This document shows, in pieces, positions 11,092 to 18,571 of a stretch of 64,000 nt of DNA. The stretch is from VRUE01 sp963703175. Lineage in GTDB: Bacteria > Actinomycetota > Thermoleophilia > Solirubrobacterales > 70-9. The notes under the pieces were generated by a model, which worked only from the letters and a program-made list of their open reading frames with translations, was not told the origin of the DNA and did no database searches. Each line of letters opens with the position of its first letter. The stretch's first letter is position 1. The stretch spans positions 1,674,001 through 1,738,000 of the forward strand of contig OY969794.1 of the NCBI GenBank assembly GCA_963703175.1, read 5' to 3'. Both the position numbers and the translations under genes were made by a program.

Positions 11092-11664
11092 ATGGCCGAT
11101 GAGGAAAAAGCCAAAAAAGAGAAAAAAGCCACGGCTAAAACCGAGCCTAAAAAAGCGTCAGGCAAAAAAGACACGGGCAAAAAATCGAAAGCGCCCAAAG
11201 CCGAGTCGAAAAAACCGGCCAAAAAAGACGACGCCAAAAAAGGCGCTAAAAAAGCCCCGAAAGCCGAGGCCAAAAAAGAGCCGGCGAAGAAAAAAGAGGC
11301 TCCCAAAGTTAAGCCGGCGCCGATCGTCGTCCGCGCCAGCTCTCGCTATGTGCGGGTTGCCCCGCGCAAGGCTCGGCTCATCGCCGACCAAGTCCGTGGA
11401 CTGCAGATCGACCGGGCGCGGGCACTGCTGCAGTTCTCGCCCCGCGCTGCGGCGCAGGACATCGGCAAGCTGATCGAGTCTGCCGCCGCCAATGCGGAGA
11501 ACAACCACGATCTGATCGCCGACGAGATGCGGGTCGCCGAGATCACTGTCGACGAAGGCCCGACGCTGCGGCGCTTCCGCCCACGGGCGCTGGGTCGCGC
11601 GACCCCGATCAACAAGCGAACCAGTCACATTGCTGTGGCGCTAAGCCCCGAAGGAGATCTCTAG
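11092..11664 (+). CDS. rplV: 50S ribosomal protein L22 with Lys/Ala-rich N-terminal tail
   Basis: 190 aa against ~110-120 for most L22 proteins. The L22 domain begins near residue 77 (PIVVRASSRYVRVAPRKARLIAD) with its tunnel-loop region. The first ~75 residues are nearly all Lys, Ala, Pro and Glu, a disordered basic tail. Lysines there are coded almost only by AAA, creating many A6 runs, unlike the AAG preference of neighbouring genes. Slippage or recent expansion is possible. Confidence 0.93.
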   Translation: MADEEKAKKEKKATAKTEPKKASGKKDTGKKSKAPKAESKKPAKKDDAKKGAKKAPKAEAKKEPAKKKEAPKVKPAPIVVRASSRYVRVAPRKARLIADQVRGLQIDRARALLQFSPRAAAQDIGKLIESAAANAENNHDLIADEMRVAEITVDEGPTLRRFRPRALGRATPINKRTSHIAVALSPEGDL

Positions 11665-11666
11665 AG

Positions 11667-12389
11667 ATGGGACAGAAGATCCATCCCGGCGGCTTCCGCG
11701 TCGGCTACATCCAAGACTGGAAGTCGAACTGGTTTGACGAGAAGGGTTTCGCCGACGTGCTCGCGGAGGACCTCTCTATCCGCGACCACATCGAGGGAAA
11801 ACTCGCCCACGCCGGTCTCTCGAGCATCACGATCGAGCGTCGTGGCGAGGTCTCCGTCGATATCCACACTGCGCGCCCCGGCATCGTCATCGGCAAATCG
11901 GGCAGCGAAGTAGACGCTCTGCGTAAGGAGCTGCACAAGCTCACCGGAAAGCCGGTCAAGGTCAACATTCGCGAGGTGAAGCGCCCCGAGCTCGACGCCA
12001 AACTGGTTGCCCAGTCGATCGCCGAGCAGCTGCAGAACCGGGTCGCGTTCCGGCGCGCGATGAAACGCGCCCTGACCTCGGCGATGCGCTCCGGCGCCAA
12101 GGGCGTGAAGCTGCAGGTATCCGGGCGGCTCGGCGGCTCCGAGATGGCGCGGACCGAAAGCTACTCGGACGGTCGTGTGCCGCTGCACACTCTGCGCGCC
12201 AACATCGACTACGGCTTCTTCGAGGCGCGCACCACGGCGGGCCGGATCGGCGTCAAATGCTGGATCAACAAGGGTGAAGTGATGCCCGAGGGCTTCCGCT
12301 CCGACCAGGTTCCCGCCGACGGCGAGCCCCAGGGCGGCGGTCGTCCCGGCGGCGGCCGCGGACGCGACAACCGGGGCGGTGGTCGTTAG
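11667..12389 (+). CDS. rpsC: 30S ribosomal protein S3
   Basis: 240 aa. KH domain with the GxxG-type segment (PGIVIGKSGSEVDALRKEL), then the S3 C-terminal domain (SGRLGGSEMARTESYSDGRVPLHTLRANIDYG). A Gly/Arg-rich tail ends the protein. S3 forms part of the mRNA entry channel. Its last base begins the outer arm of palindromic element B. Confidence 0.96.
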   Translation: MGQKIHPGGFRVGYIQDWKSNWFDEKGFADVLAEDLSIRDHIEGKLAHAGLSSITIERRGEVSVDIHTARPGIVIGKSGSEVDALRKELHKLTGKPVKVNIREVKRPELDAKLVAQSIAEQLQNRVAFRRAMKRALTSAMRSGAKGVKLQVSGRLGGSEMARTESYSDGRVPLHTLRANIDYGFFEARTTAGRIGVKCWINKGEVMPEGFRSDQVPADGEPQGGGRPGGGRGRDNRGGGR

Positions 12390-12550
12390 TGGTGTCTCCT
12401 TCCAACACAGCACACCTCAGCCGGCTGCAAACCGGCACTGGATCTTCGTCCTCGGGTTTGCCTTTGCAACCAGCAACGGCGGCACCCTGCGTCCTCGCCC
12501 AGCTTGGTTTTCGCTCGGCTGAGGCGCACTGTGCCGGAAGGAGACACCAC
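12389..12550. repeat. Palindromic element B filling the rpsC-rplP gap
   Basis: A perfect 15-bp outer stem, GTGGTGTCTCCTTCC (12389-12403) with GGAAGGAGACACCAC (12536-12550), extends imperfectly to ~35 bp per arm. The inner hairpin is TTGC-aacca-GCAA (12464-12476). Linkers CTGCAAACCGGC, GTCCTCGGG, CCCTGCGTCCTCG and GCTTGGTTTTCGC recur in A, C, D and G. The right arm carries the AAGGAG Shine-Dalgarno of rplP. The arms are unrelated to those of A and C but equally complementary. Confidence 0.82.
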
Positions 12551-12552
12551 TC

Positions 12553-12972
12553 ATGCTGATGCCGAAGCGGGTAAAGCACCGCAAACAGATGCGCGGACGG
12601 ATGCGCGGCTACACCAAGGGAGGCAGCCATGTCGCCTTCGGTGAGTACGGCCTCAAGGCCCTCGACCGCGGCTGGATTACCAACCGTCAGATCGAGGCTG
12701 CTCGTATTGCGATGACCCGCAAGATCAAACGTGGCGGCAAGGTCTGGATCAACATCTTCCCGGACAAGCCCTACACCAAGAAGCCCGCCGAGACGCGGAT
12801 GGGCTCGGGCAAGGGGAACCCAGAGGGCTGGGTCGCCGTGGTCAAGCCAGGCAAGGTGATGTTCGAGCTGGCGGGCGTCCCCGAGGATCTCGCCCGCGAG
12901 GCGCTGCGCCTGGCCGGCCACAAGCTTCCGATCAAGACCAAGTTCGTGATGCGCGAGGGGGCCGAGTCGTGA
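12553..12972 (+). CDS. rplP: 50S ribosomal protein L16
   Basis: 139 aa, starting MLMPKRVKHRKQMRGRMRG as in most L16 proteins. L16 organises the A-site region of 23S rRNA. The PAETRMGSGKGNPEGWVAVV segment is intact. Translation probably depends on opening element B, whose 3' arm contains the Shine-Dalgarno. Its stop overlaps the rpmC start. Confidence 0.96.
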   Translation: MLMPKRVKHRKQMRGRMRGYTKGGSHVAFGEYGLKALDRGWITNRQIEAARIAMTRKIKRGGKVWINIFPDKPYTKKPAETRMGSGKGNPEGWVAVVKPGKVMFELAGVPEDLAREALRLAGHKLPIKTKFVMREGAES

Positions 12973-13184
12973 TGAAGGCGTCCGAGACGCATAACCTAAA
13001 AGACGACGAGCTGGTGGCCAAACTGGTTGACGCCAAGCAGGAGTTGTTCAACCTGCGCTTTCGCCATGCCACCGGTGAGCTGGAGAACACGGCTCGCTTG
13101 GGTCTGGCAAAGCGGGATATTGCGCGGCTGCTGACGGTGGCAAAAGAGCGCGGGATTGATGTCGAGAGAGAGCTTAGGAAATGA
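12972..13184 (+). CDS. rpmC: 50S ribosomal protein L29
   Basis: 70 aa from the ATG at 12972 (MKASETHNLKDDELVAKL); a GTG one codon earlier is possible. Two-helix protein near the tunnel exit. The LFNLRFRHATGELENTARL core is standard. Start overlaps the rplP stop and the stop overlaps the rpsQ start, indicating translational coupling. Confidence 0.94.
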   Translation: MKASETHNLKDDELVAKLVDAKQELFNLRFRHATGELENTARLGLAKRDIARLLTVAKERGIDVERELRK

Positions 13185-13891
13185 GCGAGGACGAGAAAAA
13201 AGACGCAGTAGACGAGACGCCGCAGGACGAGGCGCCTGAGGCCGCGGGTCCCGACGCGGCCTCGGAGGAGTCTGCGGGCGGGGGCGAGGCCTCCGTTCTC
13301 GACTCCTCCGAGTCCGCGCCACCCGCGGAAGAGGAGTCTGAGTCTGCGGCTCCGGCCGAAGAGGCGGATGCCCCGGCGCCTGAGGAAGAGAAAGCTGAGA
13401 AGTCCGCGGCGCCTGCAGCGGCGTCCGAGCCCGATCCTGAGGACGAGCTTCCTTGGAAGGAGAAGAAGCGGCTTGAGGCGTCTCGCAAGCCGCATAAAGC
13501 TAAGCCGCAGCAGTCGCCTGAGGAGCGCAAGGCGGAGCGGTTGGCTGAGCGTAAGCGGCGCGGTGGTGAACGGCGCAAGGAACGGGCTGCTGCCAAGGCA
13601 AGGAAGACGCCTGGGACCGGTACTCCGCCGGCCGAGAAGGATGCCAACGCGGCCAAGGTGCGGCAGGGGATCGTCGTCTCCGACAAGGGGCAGAAATCGA
13701 TCACCGTTCGTATCGACACCGCGCGGCGCCACCCGACCTACGAGAAGGTCGTGCGCCGCTCGCGCACCTTGCACGCTCACGATGAGCTAAATGAGGCTGG
13801 CGAGGGCGACACGGTCCGCGTAGTGGAGACCAGGCCGCTCTCGAAGACCAAGCGCTGGCGCCTGATCGAGGTCTTGGAGAAGGCGAAGTAG
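13181..13891 (+). CDS. rpsQ: 30S ribosomal protein S17 with ~155-residue N-terminal extension
   Basis: 236 aa, almost three times the usual ~85. The genuine S17 OB-fold is at residues ~157-236 (RQGIVVSDKGQKSITVRID to RWRLIEVLEKAK). The extension is acidic and Ala/Pro/Glu-rich to residue ~95, then Lys/Arg-rich. Residues ~21-49 are encoded by a palindromic repeat related to those in rplE and rpsE. The start overlaps rpmC by 4 bp. No internal start restores a short S17 cleanly, so the extension is probably translated. Confidence 0.9.
   Translation: MSEDEKKDAVDETPQDEAPEAAGPDAASEESAGGGEASVLDSSESAPPAEEESESAAPAEEADAPAPEEEKAEKSAAPAAASEPDPEDELPWKEKKRLEASRKPHKAKPQQSPEERKAERLAERKRRGGERRKERAAAKARKTPGTGTPPAEKDANAAKVRQGIVVSDKGQKSITVRIDTARRHPTYEKVVRRSRTLHAHDELNEAGEGDTVRVVETRPLSKTKRWRLIEVLEKAK
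13242..13328. repeat. In-frame palindromic element within rpsQ
   Basis: Outer arms CCGCGGGT (13242-13249) and ACCCGCGG (13321-13328) enclose a perfect 12-bp stem CTCGGAGGAGTC (13261-13272)/GACTCCTCCGAG (13301-13312). The ends encode AAGP and APPA in the same reading phase as the copies in rplE and rpsE. The middle sequence is unrelated to those copies, yet still self-complementary. Confidence 0.75.
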
Positions 13892-13895
13892 GACG

Positions 13896-14267
13896 ATGAT
13901 CCAGCAGGAGTCAAGACTCAAAGTTGCCGACAACTCGGGTGCGCGAGAGATTCTCTGCATCCGGGTTAAGGGCGGCTCCCACCGTCGCTACGCGGGGGTT
14001 GGCGACGTGATCACCGCGACCGTCAAACAGGCCAGCCCGCAAGGTGGCGTGCGCAAGGGCGAGGTCGTCCAGGCCGTCGTCGTGCGAACAAAGAAGCAAC
14101 TCGGCCGTCCCGATGGCACCTACATCTCCTTCGACGAGAACGCCGCTGTGCTGATCGATCCGGCCAGCAACAACCCGCGCGGCACGCGCATTTTCGGGCC
14201 GGTGGCGCGCGAGCTGCGCGAGCGCAACTTCATGAAAATCGTCTCGCTGGCGCCGGAGGTTCTCTGA
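13896..14267 (+). CDS. rplN: 50S ribosomal protein L14
   Basis: 123 aa, starting MIQQESRLKVADNSGAREIL, the L14 signature. It binds 23S rRNA and forms an intersubunit bridge. Length is standard. It lies 4 bp after rpsQ and overlaps rplX by 1 bp. Confidence 0.97.
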   Translation: MIQQESRLKVADNSGAREILCIRVKGGSHRRYAGVGDVITATVKQASPQGGVRKGEVVQAVVVRTKKQLGRPDGTYISFDENAAVLIDPASNNPRGTRIFGPVARELRERNFMKIVSLAPEVL

Positions 14268-14608
14268 TGGCCAAGGCGATGCGGATTAGGACCGACGACA
14301 TGGTCAAGGTGATTGGTGGCAAGGATTCCGGCAAGACCGGACGGGTCGTACGCACCGAACCAAAACGCAACTTCGTCTATGTCGAGGGCATCAACATGGT
14401 CAAGCGGCACGAAAAAGCGCGGCCTGTCCAGGACGTGCAGAAAGCGAGTCAGCAGCTCGGCGGGATCGTCGACAAGGAGGGCCCGATCCACTCCTCCAAC
14501 GTGATGCTGCTCGATCCCAAAGACAACAAACCGACGCGGATCGGCATGCGCCGGGACAAAGGTGGCAAGCGCGAGCGCTTTGCCAAGCGAAGTGGAGTGT
14601 CGCTCTAA
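14267..14608 (+). CDS. rplX: 50S ribosomal protein L24
   Basis: 113 aa. KOW-type motif MVKVIGGKDSGKTGRVV near the N-terminus and the VEGINMVKRH segment are typical of L24, an assembly initiator protein. It overlaps both neighbours by 1 bp, a tightly coupled arrangement. Confidence 0.96.
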   Translation: MAKAMRIRTDDMVKVIGGKDSGKTGRVVRTEPKRNFVYVEGINMVKRHEKARPVQDVQKASQQLGGIVDKEGPIHSSNVMLLDPKDNKPTRIGMRRDKGGKRERFAKRSGVSL

Positions 14609-15465
14609 TGGAGGCGGCAACTACCACGCAGTCCCAGGCAGCTCCGCCGCCGCGCTTGCGCGAGCGCTATGCACAGGACGTGGTGCCGGCGCTGACGAAG
14701 AAATTTGGCTACTCGTCGGCAATGCAGGTGCCGCGCCTGCAGAAGATCGTCCTCAACATGGGAACCGGTGAGGCGAAACAGAACGCGAAAATGCTCGAGG
14801 CCGCGCAGGAGCAGCTGGCGACGATCGCCGGCCAGCATCCCAATGTGCGCCTAGCGCGCAAGTCGATCGCTTCCTTCAAGGTTCGCGAGGGCATGCCGGT
14901 CGGGCTTTCGGTCACCCTGCGCCGCGCGCGGATGTGGGAGTTCCTTGACCGACTCACCTCGATCGCGATACCGCGCATCCGCGATTTCCGTGGGCTTAAC
15001 CCGCGCTCCTTCGACGGCCGTGGCAACTACTCGATGGGCGTTCGCGAGCAGCTGATTTTCCCGGAAATCGAGTACGACTCGATCGACGAGGTGCGCGGCC
15101 TCGATGTGACGATCGCGACCTCCGCGCAGACCGACATCGAAGCTTTTGAGTTGTTGCTGGGTCTTGGTATGCCATTCGCCAAAGAGGGCCGGCCCGGTGC
15201 CGCCGCGGAGGCAGAGGCCGAGGCCGAGGAGGAGCGGCGCAAGGAGGAGGCCCGCCAGCGGGCCGAGGCCGAGCAGGCGGCGCTCGAGCAACTGAAAGAG
15301 GAGAACCCCGACGCTTACGCCAAGCCCGAGGAGCCTCAGGACGCGGGTCCTGACGCGGAGGAGGACTCCTCGTCCTCGCAGGCTGCGGGCGAGGAGCCCA
15401 CCTCCACGCCACCCGCGTCAGACGCCGACACTGAGGGTGCGGAAAAGGAGAGTTCAGATGGCTAA
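14608..15465 (+). CDS. rplE: 50S ribosomal protein L5 with acidic C-terminal extension
   Basis: 285 aa against ~180 for typical L5. The L5 domain spans residues ~12-190 (LRERYAQDVVPAL to LLGLGMPFAKEG) and binds 5S rRNA. The ~95-residue tail is Glu/Ala-rich, first helical-looking, then disordered. Residues ~245-271 are encoded by a palindromic element of the rpsQ/rpsE family. It overlaps rpsZ by 8 bp. Confidence 0.93.
   Translation: MEAATTTQSQAAPPPRLRERYAQDVVPALTKKFGYSSAMQVPRLQKIVLNMGTGEAKQNAKMLEAAQEQLATIAGQHPNVRLARKSIASFKVREGMPVGLSVTLRRARMWEFLDRLTSIAIPRIRDFRGLNPRSFDGRGNYSMGVREQLIFPEIEYDSIDEVRGLDVTIATSAQTDIEAFELLLGLGMPFAKEGRPGAAAEAEAEAEEERRKEEARQRAEAEQAALEQLKEENPDAYAKPEEPQDAGPDAEEDSSSSQAAGEEPTSTPPASDADTEGAEKESSDG
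15340..15419. repeat. In-frame palindromic element within rplE
   Basis: Arms GACGCGGGT (15340-15348) and ACCCGCGTC (15411-15419) are perfectly complementary and start on a codon boundary, giving DAGP at the left and TPPA at the right. The third arm base pair differs from the rpsE and rpsQ copies, but complementarity is kept. Inner pairing (GGAGG with CCTCC) is weaker than in the other copies. Confidence 0.7.
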
Positions 15466-15643
15466 GACTTCAATGAAGGTGAAGCAGGGCCGCAAGGCCA
15501 AGTTCAAGTCGCGGGAATACAACCGTTGCCGCCGCTGTGGGCGGCCGCGCGGCTATTACCGTAAGTTCGGCCTCTGCCGGATTTGCCTGCGCGAGGCCGC
15601 TCACGAGGGTTATGTCCCCGGTATGACCAAGTCGAGCTGGTAG
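15458..15643 (+). CDS. rpsZ: 30S ribosomal protein S14, zinc-binding type
   Basis: 61 aa from the ATG at 15458 (MAKTSMKVKQGRK), with AAAGGAG in front. Two CxxC pairs (CRRCGRP and CRICL) form the zinc ribbon of the short S14 paralogue. The start lies inside the end of rplE. Confidence 0.95.
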   Translation: MAKTSMKVKQGRKAKFKSREYNRCRRCGRPRGYYRKFGLCRICLREAAHEGYVPGMTKSSW

Positions 15644-15662
15644 GCAGAGGACCAACAGAACC

Positions 15663-16058
15663 ATGCTTAACGACCCAATAGCCGATTACCTGACCCGGAT
15701 CCGCAATGCGCTCGGTTCCGGCCATGACGATGTGCAAATTCCTGCCTCGAAGCTGAAGGAAGAGATGACCCGCATCCTCAAGGAGCAGGGATACATCCGC
15801 GATTACCATCGCAAGCCGGCCAAAGTCGGCGAGGCGATCGAGATCCGTCTCAAGTACACCGAGGACCGCCTTCCGGTGATCGCTGGACTGGAGCGAATTT
15901 CGCGCCCAGGCCGGCGACGCTACGTCGATCACACCGAGGTGCCGCGGGTTCACGGCGGCACCGGCACCGCGATCGTCAGCACCTCGGTCGGTGTGATGAC
16001 CGGGCACGAAGCAAAGTCGAAGGGAGTCGGCGGCGAGGTAGTCGCTTACGTTTGGTGA
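15663..16058 (+). CDS. rpsH: 30S ribosomal protein S8
   Basis: 131 aa. Starts MLNDPIADYLTRIRNAL and ends with the conserved GVGGEVVAYVW. S8 binds helix 21 of 16S rRNA and in E. coli represses the spc operon. The next gap is entirely palindromic element C. Confidence 0.97.
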   Translation: MLNDPIADYLTRIRNALGSGHDDVQIPASKLKEEMTRILKEQGYIRDYHRKPAKVGEAIEIRLKYTEDRLPVIAGLERISRPGRRRYVDHTEVPRVHGGTGTAIVSTSVGVMTGHEAKSKGVGGEVVAYVW

Positions 16059-16060
16059 CC

Positions 16061-16227
16061 TAGATGCCTGCCTCCCCGACCAAGCACACCTGGATGACCT
16101 GTCTGGCCCTTCGCATCTCTGCGTCCTCGGACTTGCCTTTGCAACCAGCAAAGGCTGCGCCCTGCGTCCTTGATCTGCTCGACCAGCCAGGCCCCCAGGC
16201 GCACTTGGCCAGGAAGGCAGGCATCTA
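16061..16227. repeat. Palindromic element C filling the rpsH-rplF gap
   Basis: Perfect outer stem TAGATGCCTGCCT (16061-16073)/AGGCAGGCATCTA (16215-16227), continuing imperfectly for ~20 more bp. Inner hairpin GCCTTTGC-aacca-GCAAAGGC (16135-16155). Linkers TGCGTCCTCGGACTTGCC and CCCTGCGTCCTTG match A and B. The right arm includes the GGAAGG Shine-Dalgarno and ends one base before the rplF ATG. Confidence 0.82.
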
Positions 16228-16761
16228 ATGAGTCGAATTGGAAGAAAGCCGATCGCTGTTCCCGAGTCCGTCACGGTCGAGCTCGCCCCTGGGCGGGTCG
16301 CGGTGAAAGGCCCGAAGGGCGAGCTGGAGCAGAGTCTCGCCGCCGATATGACGGTCGAGCAGGACAACGGCACGGTCACGGTGCAGCGCCCAACCGATCG
16401 CGGCGAGCACCGCGCCCTGCATGGGCTGACGCGGAGCTTGATCGCCAACATGGTCGAGGGCGTCACCGATGGCTTTGAGAAGCGCCTGGAGATCCAGGGA
16501 GTTGGCTACAGGGCGCAGCTCAAAGGCAAGAACTTGGAGATGGCGCTTGGTTACTCGCATCCAGTCTCGATTGAGCCCCCGGAGGGGATCGAGTTCGAGG
16601 TTCCGCAGCCGACCGAGGTGATCGTGCGCGGGATCGACAAGCAGCTCGTCGGCCAGGTTGCTGCCGACATTCGCAAGCGCCGTCCGCCCGAGCCTTACAA
16701 GGGCAAGGGAATCCGCTACCGCGACGAGCACGTGATGCGCAAGGTCGGGAAGAGGGCTTAG
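16228..16761 (+). CDS. rplF: 50S ribosomal protein L6
   Basis: 177 aa. Duplicated L6 fold with SRIGRKPIAVP at the start and the conserved KRRPPEPYKGKGIRY near the end. It sits near the factor-binding site. The start is directly after element C. Confidence 0.97.
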   Translation: MSRIGRKPIAVPESVTVELAPGRVAVKGPKGELEQSLAADMTVEQDNGTVTVQRPTDRGEHRALHGLTRSLIANMVEGVTDGFEKRLEIQGVGYRAQLKGKNLEMALGYSHPVSIEPPEGIEFEVPQPTEVIVRGIDKQLVGQVAADIRKRRPPEPYKGKGIRYRDEHVMRKVGKRA

Positions 16762-16763
16762 CG

Positions 16764-17117
16764 ATGACCGTCCTCACCAAGCGTCAGCAGCGTCTGCGCC
16801 GCCGCCGTCGGGTGCGCGCTCGGATAGTCGGCAGCGCCGAGCGGCCACGGCTCTCGGTCTACCGCTCGAACCGCGGCGTCTTCGCACAGCTGATCGACGA
16901 CGCGGCTGGCAGCACGCTAGCCGCTGTCAATTGGACCGAGCCGGAGTTGCGCAAGCTGACGGCGAGCGCGCAGGCGAAAAAGGCGGGCGAGCTGCTCGCC
17001 GAGCGGGCTAAGTCCGCCGGCGTCGAGACCTGCGTCTTCGATCGTGGTGGCTACCAGTTCCACGGTCGCGTCAAAGCGTTGGCCGAAGGCGCCCGCGAGA
17101 AGGGACTGAAGTTCTAA
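16764..17117 (+). CDS. rplR: 50S ribosomal protein L18
   Basis: 117 aa. RPRLSVYRSNRGVFAQLID and the terminal FDRGGYQFHGRVKALAEGAREKGLKF are L18 hallmarks; it binds 5S rRNA together with L5. It lies 2 bp after rplF. Confidence 0.96.
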   Translation: MTVLTKRQQRLRRRRRVRARIVGSAERPRLSVYRSNRGVFAQLIDDAAGSTLAAVNWTEPELRKLTASAQAKKAGELLAERAKSAGVETCVFDRGGYQFHGRVKALAEGAREKGLKF

Positions 17118-17139
17118 TGACCTTGTTCAGTCAGCTACG

Positions 17140-17901
17140 GTGTCCGGTCCGATGAAGGGCATGGACATGACCAACGTGGAGACGGTGAGCCCCCGGGGCC
17201 TCGATCTCCAAGAGCGGGTGATCGAGATCAACCGCGTCGCCAAGGTGGTCAAGGGCGGCCGTCGCTTCTCCTTTACCGCGCTTGTCGCTGTCGGCGACGA
17301 AGAGGGGGTTGTCGGGATCGGCTACGGCAAGGCCCGCGAGGTTCCGCTGGCGATCCAGAAGGCGGTTGAGAACGCGCGCAAGAGCTTGATCCGCGTGCCC
17401 AAATACGGGCAGACGCTGACCCACAAAATCATTGGCCGCTACGGCGCCGGCCACGTCGTTCTGCGCCCGGCCAGCCCGGGTACCGGCGTGATTGCCGGCG
17501 GCGGCGTCCGCGCCGTGCTCGAGCTCGGTGGGGTGCGCGACGTGCTGACCAAGAGCATCGGCACGCAGAACCCGATCAACCTTGTGAAGGCGACGATGGA
17601 CGGCTTGGTGCGGTTGCGGCGGCCTGAGGAGGTTGCTGAGCTGCGGGGGTTGACCGTTGCTCAGGTTCTTGGGGTTGAGAAGACCAATGGCGCGGAGACC
17701 ATTACTGCCGAGGGACAAGGGCCTCAGGCCGCGGGTCCTGTCACGGCAGGGGACCCACCTCCCCCTGCGGTAGCTAAAGCTTCCTCGGGGGAGGTCCCCC
17801 CTACCGCGCCACCCGCGGCAGAGGCGCCTGAGGCTGAGGCTCCGGCCGAGGAGGCGACCGCCCCGGCCGCTGGGGAGCCCAAAGCTGAGGAGCAGTCGTG
17901 A
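17140..17901 (+). CDS. rpsE: 30S ribosomal protein S5 with long C-terminal tail
   Basis: 253 aa against ~165-200 for typical S5. The double-stranded-RNA-binding and S5 C-terminal domains cover residues ~20-175 (ERVIEINRVAKVVKGGRRFSF to LVRLRRPEEVAELRG). The last ~75 residues are Ala/Pro/Glu-rich; residues ~197-227 come from a palindromic element whose near-copy lies at 52.1 kb. A GTG at 17140 and ATGs at 17152 and 17161 are possible starts; no strong Shine-Dalgarno decides. Confidence 0.93.
   Translation: MSGPMKGMDMTNVETVSPRGLDLQERVIEINRVAKVVKGGRRFSFTALVAVGDEEGVVGIGYGKAREVPLAIQKAVENARKSLIRVPKYGQTLTHKIIGRYGAGHVVLRPASPGTGVIAGGGVRAVLELGGVRDVLTKSIGTQNPINLVKATMDGLVRLRRPEEVAELRGLTVAQVLGVEKTNGAETITAEGQGPQAAGPVTAGDPPPPAVAKASSGEVPPTAPPAAEAPEAEAPAEEATAPAAGEPKAEEQS
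17728..17819. repeat. In-frame palindromic element within rpsE
   Basis: 92 nt. Arms GCCGCGGGT (17728-17736)/ACCCGCGGC (17811-17819); inner stem ACCTCCCC (17757-17764)/GGGGAGGT (17788-17795); loop with AGCTAAAGCT. It matches the intergenic copy at 52088-52179 (reverse strand) at about 80 of 92 positions by hand alignment, without gaps. Several differences are compensatory, e.g. the middle pair of the inner stem is T-A here and G-C there. Confidence 0.85.
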
Positions 17902-18074
17902 GCGCGGTCAAGGTCAAGCAGGTTCGCTCCCTTGCTGGGACCAACCCGAGTCAGAAAGCCACTTTGGCTGCGCTTGGGCTGGGGAAGATCGGCAGGTCTG
18001 TCGAGCGGAAGGACTCTCCGCAGTTGCAGGGGCAGATTCGGGTCGTCTCTCATTTGGTGGAGGTGGGTGACTGA
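17898..18074 (+). CDS. rpmD: 50S ribosomal protein L30
   Basis: 58 aa from the GTG at 17898, which overlaps the rpsE stop by 4 nt. The peptide starts SAVKVKQVRSLAGTN and contains the LGLGKIGRSVERKDSPQLQGQI core of L30. The stop shares one base with the rplO start. Overlaps on both sides indicate translational coupling. Confidence 0.93.
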   Translation: MSAVKVKQVRSLAGTNPSQKATLAALGLGKIGRSVERKDSPQLQGQIRVVSHLVEVGD

Positions 18075-18571
18075 TGGCTGAGACGCCTCGTTCCGAGGAG
18101 ATCGGGCTGCACAACCTTTCGCCTAAGCCTGGCTCGAAACGGCCGCGTAAGCGGATTGGGCGTGGCGAGGGCAGTGGCCTGGGCAAGACCTCTGGTCGCG
18201 GTCACAAGGGCGCGGGTGCGCGTTCGGGCCGTAAGCGCAAGGCTGGCTACGAGGGCGGCCAGAACCCGATCCACATGCGGATGCGAAAGCTGCGCGGCCC
18301 GCATAAAAAGCAGTCGATGCCGTTTGAGAACTTCCGTACCTCGACCCAGCCGATCAATGTTGGGGACCTCGAGGAGCGCTTCGACGCTGGCGCCGAGGTC
18401 AACCTCGAGGCGCTTAGAGAGAAGGGTTTGGCGAAGCGCTCTGACCCGGTCAAGATCCTTGCTCGAGGCGAGATCTCGAAGAAGCTCGACATTCACGCAC
18501 ACGCCTTCAGCGCGGCGGCTAAAGAGAAGATCGAGGCTGCCGGCGGTTCCTGTCACACTCTGGAGCCCTAA
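18074..18571 (+). CDS. rplO: 50S ribosomal protein L15
   Basis: 165 aa. N-terminal Gly/Arg/Lys-rich RNA-binding segment (RIGRGEGSGLGKTSGRGHKG) followed by the globular domain, the usual L15 layout. It overlaps rpmD and secY by 1 bp each. Confidence 0.96.
   Translation: MAETPRSEEIGLHNLSPKPGSKRPRKRIGRGEGSGLGKTSGRGHKGAGARSGRKRKAGYEGGQNPIHMRMRKLRGPHKKQSMPFENFRTSTQPINVGDLEERFDAGAEVNLEALREKGLAKRSDPVKILARGEISKKLDIHAHAFSAAAKEKIEAAGGSCHTLEP

Noticed and set aside
9490..16227. Elements A-C as insertion sequences or MITEs
   Set aside because: No target-site duplication or conserved terminal repeat: the termini are the least conserved part, and no transposase is nearby.
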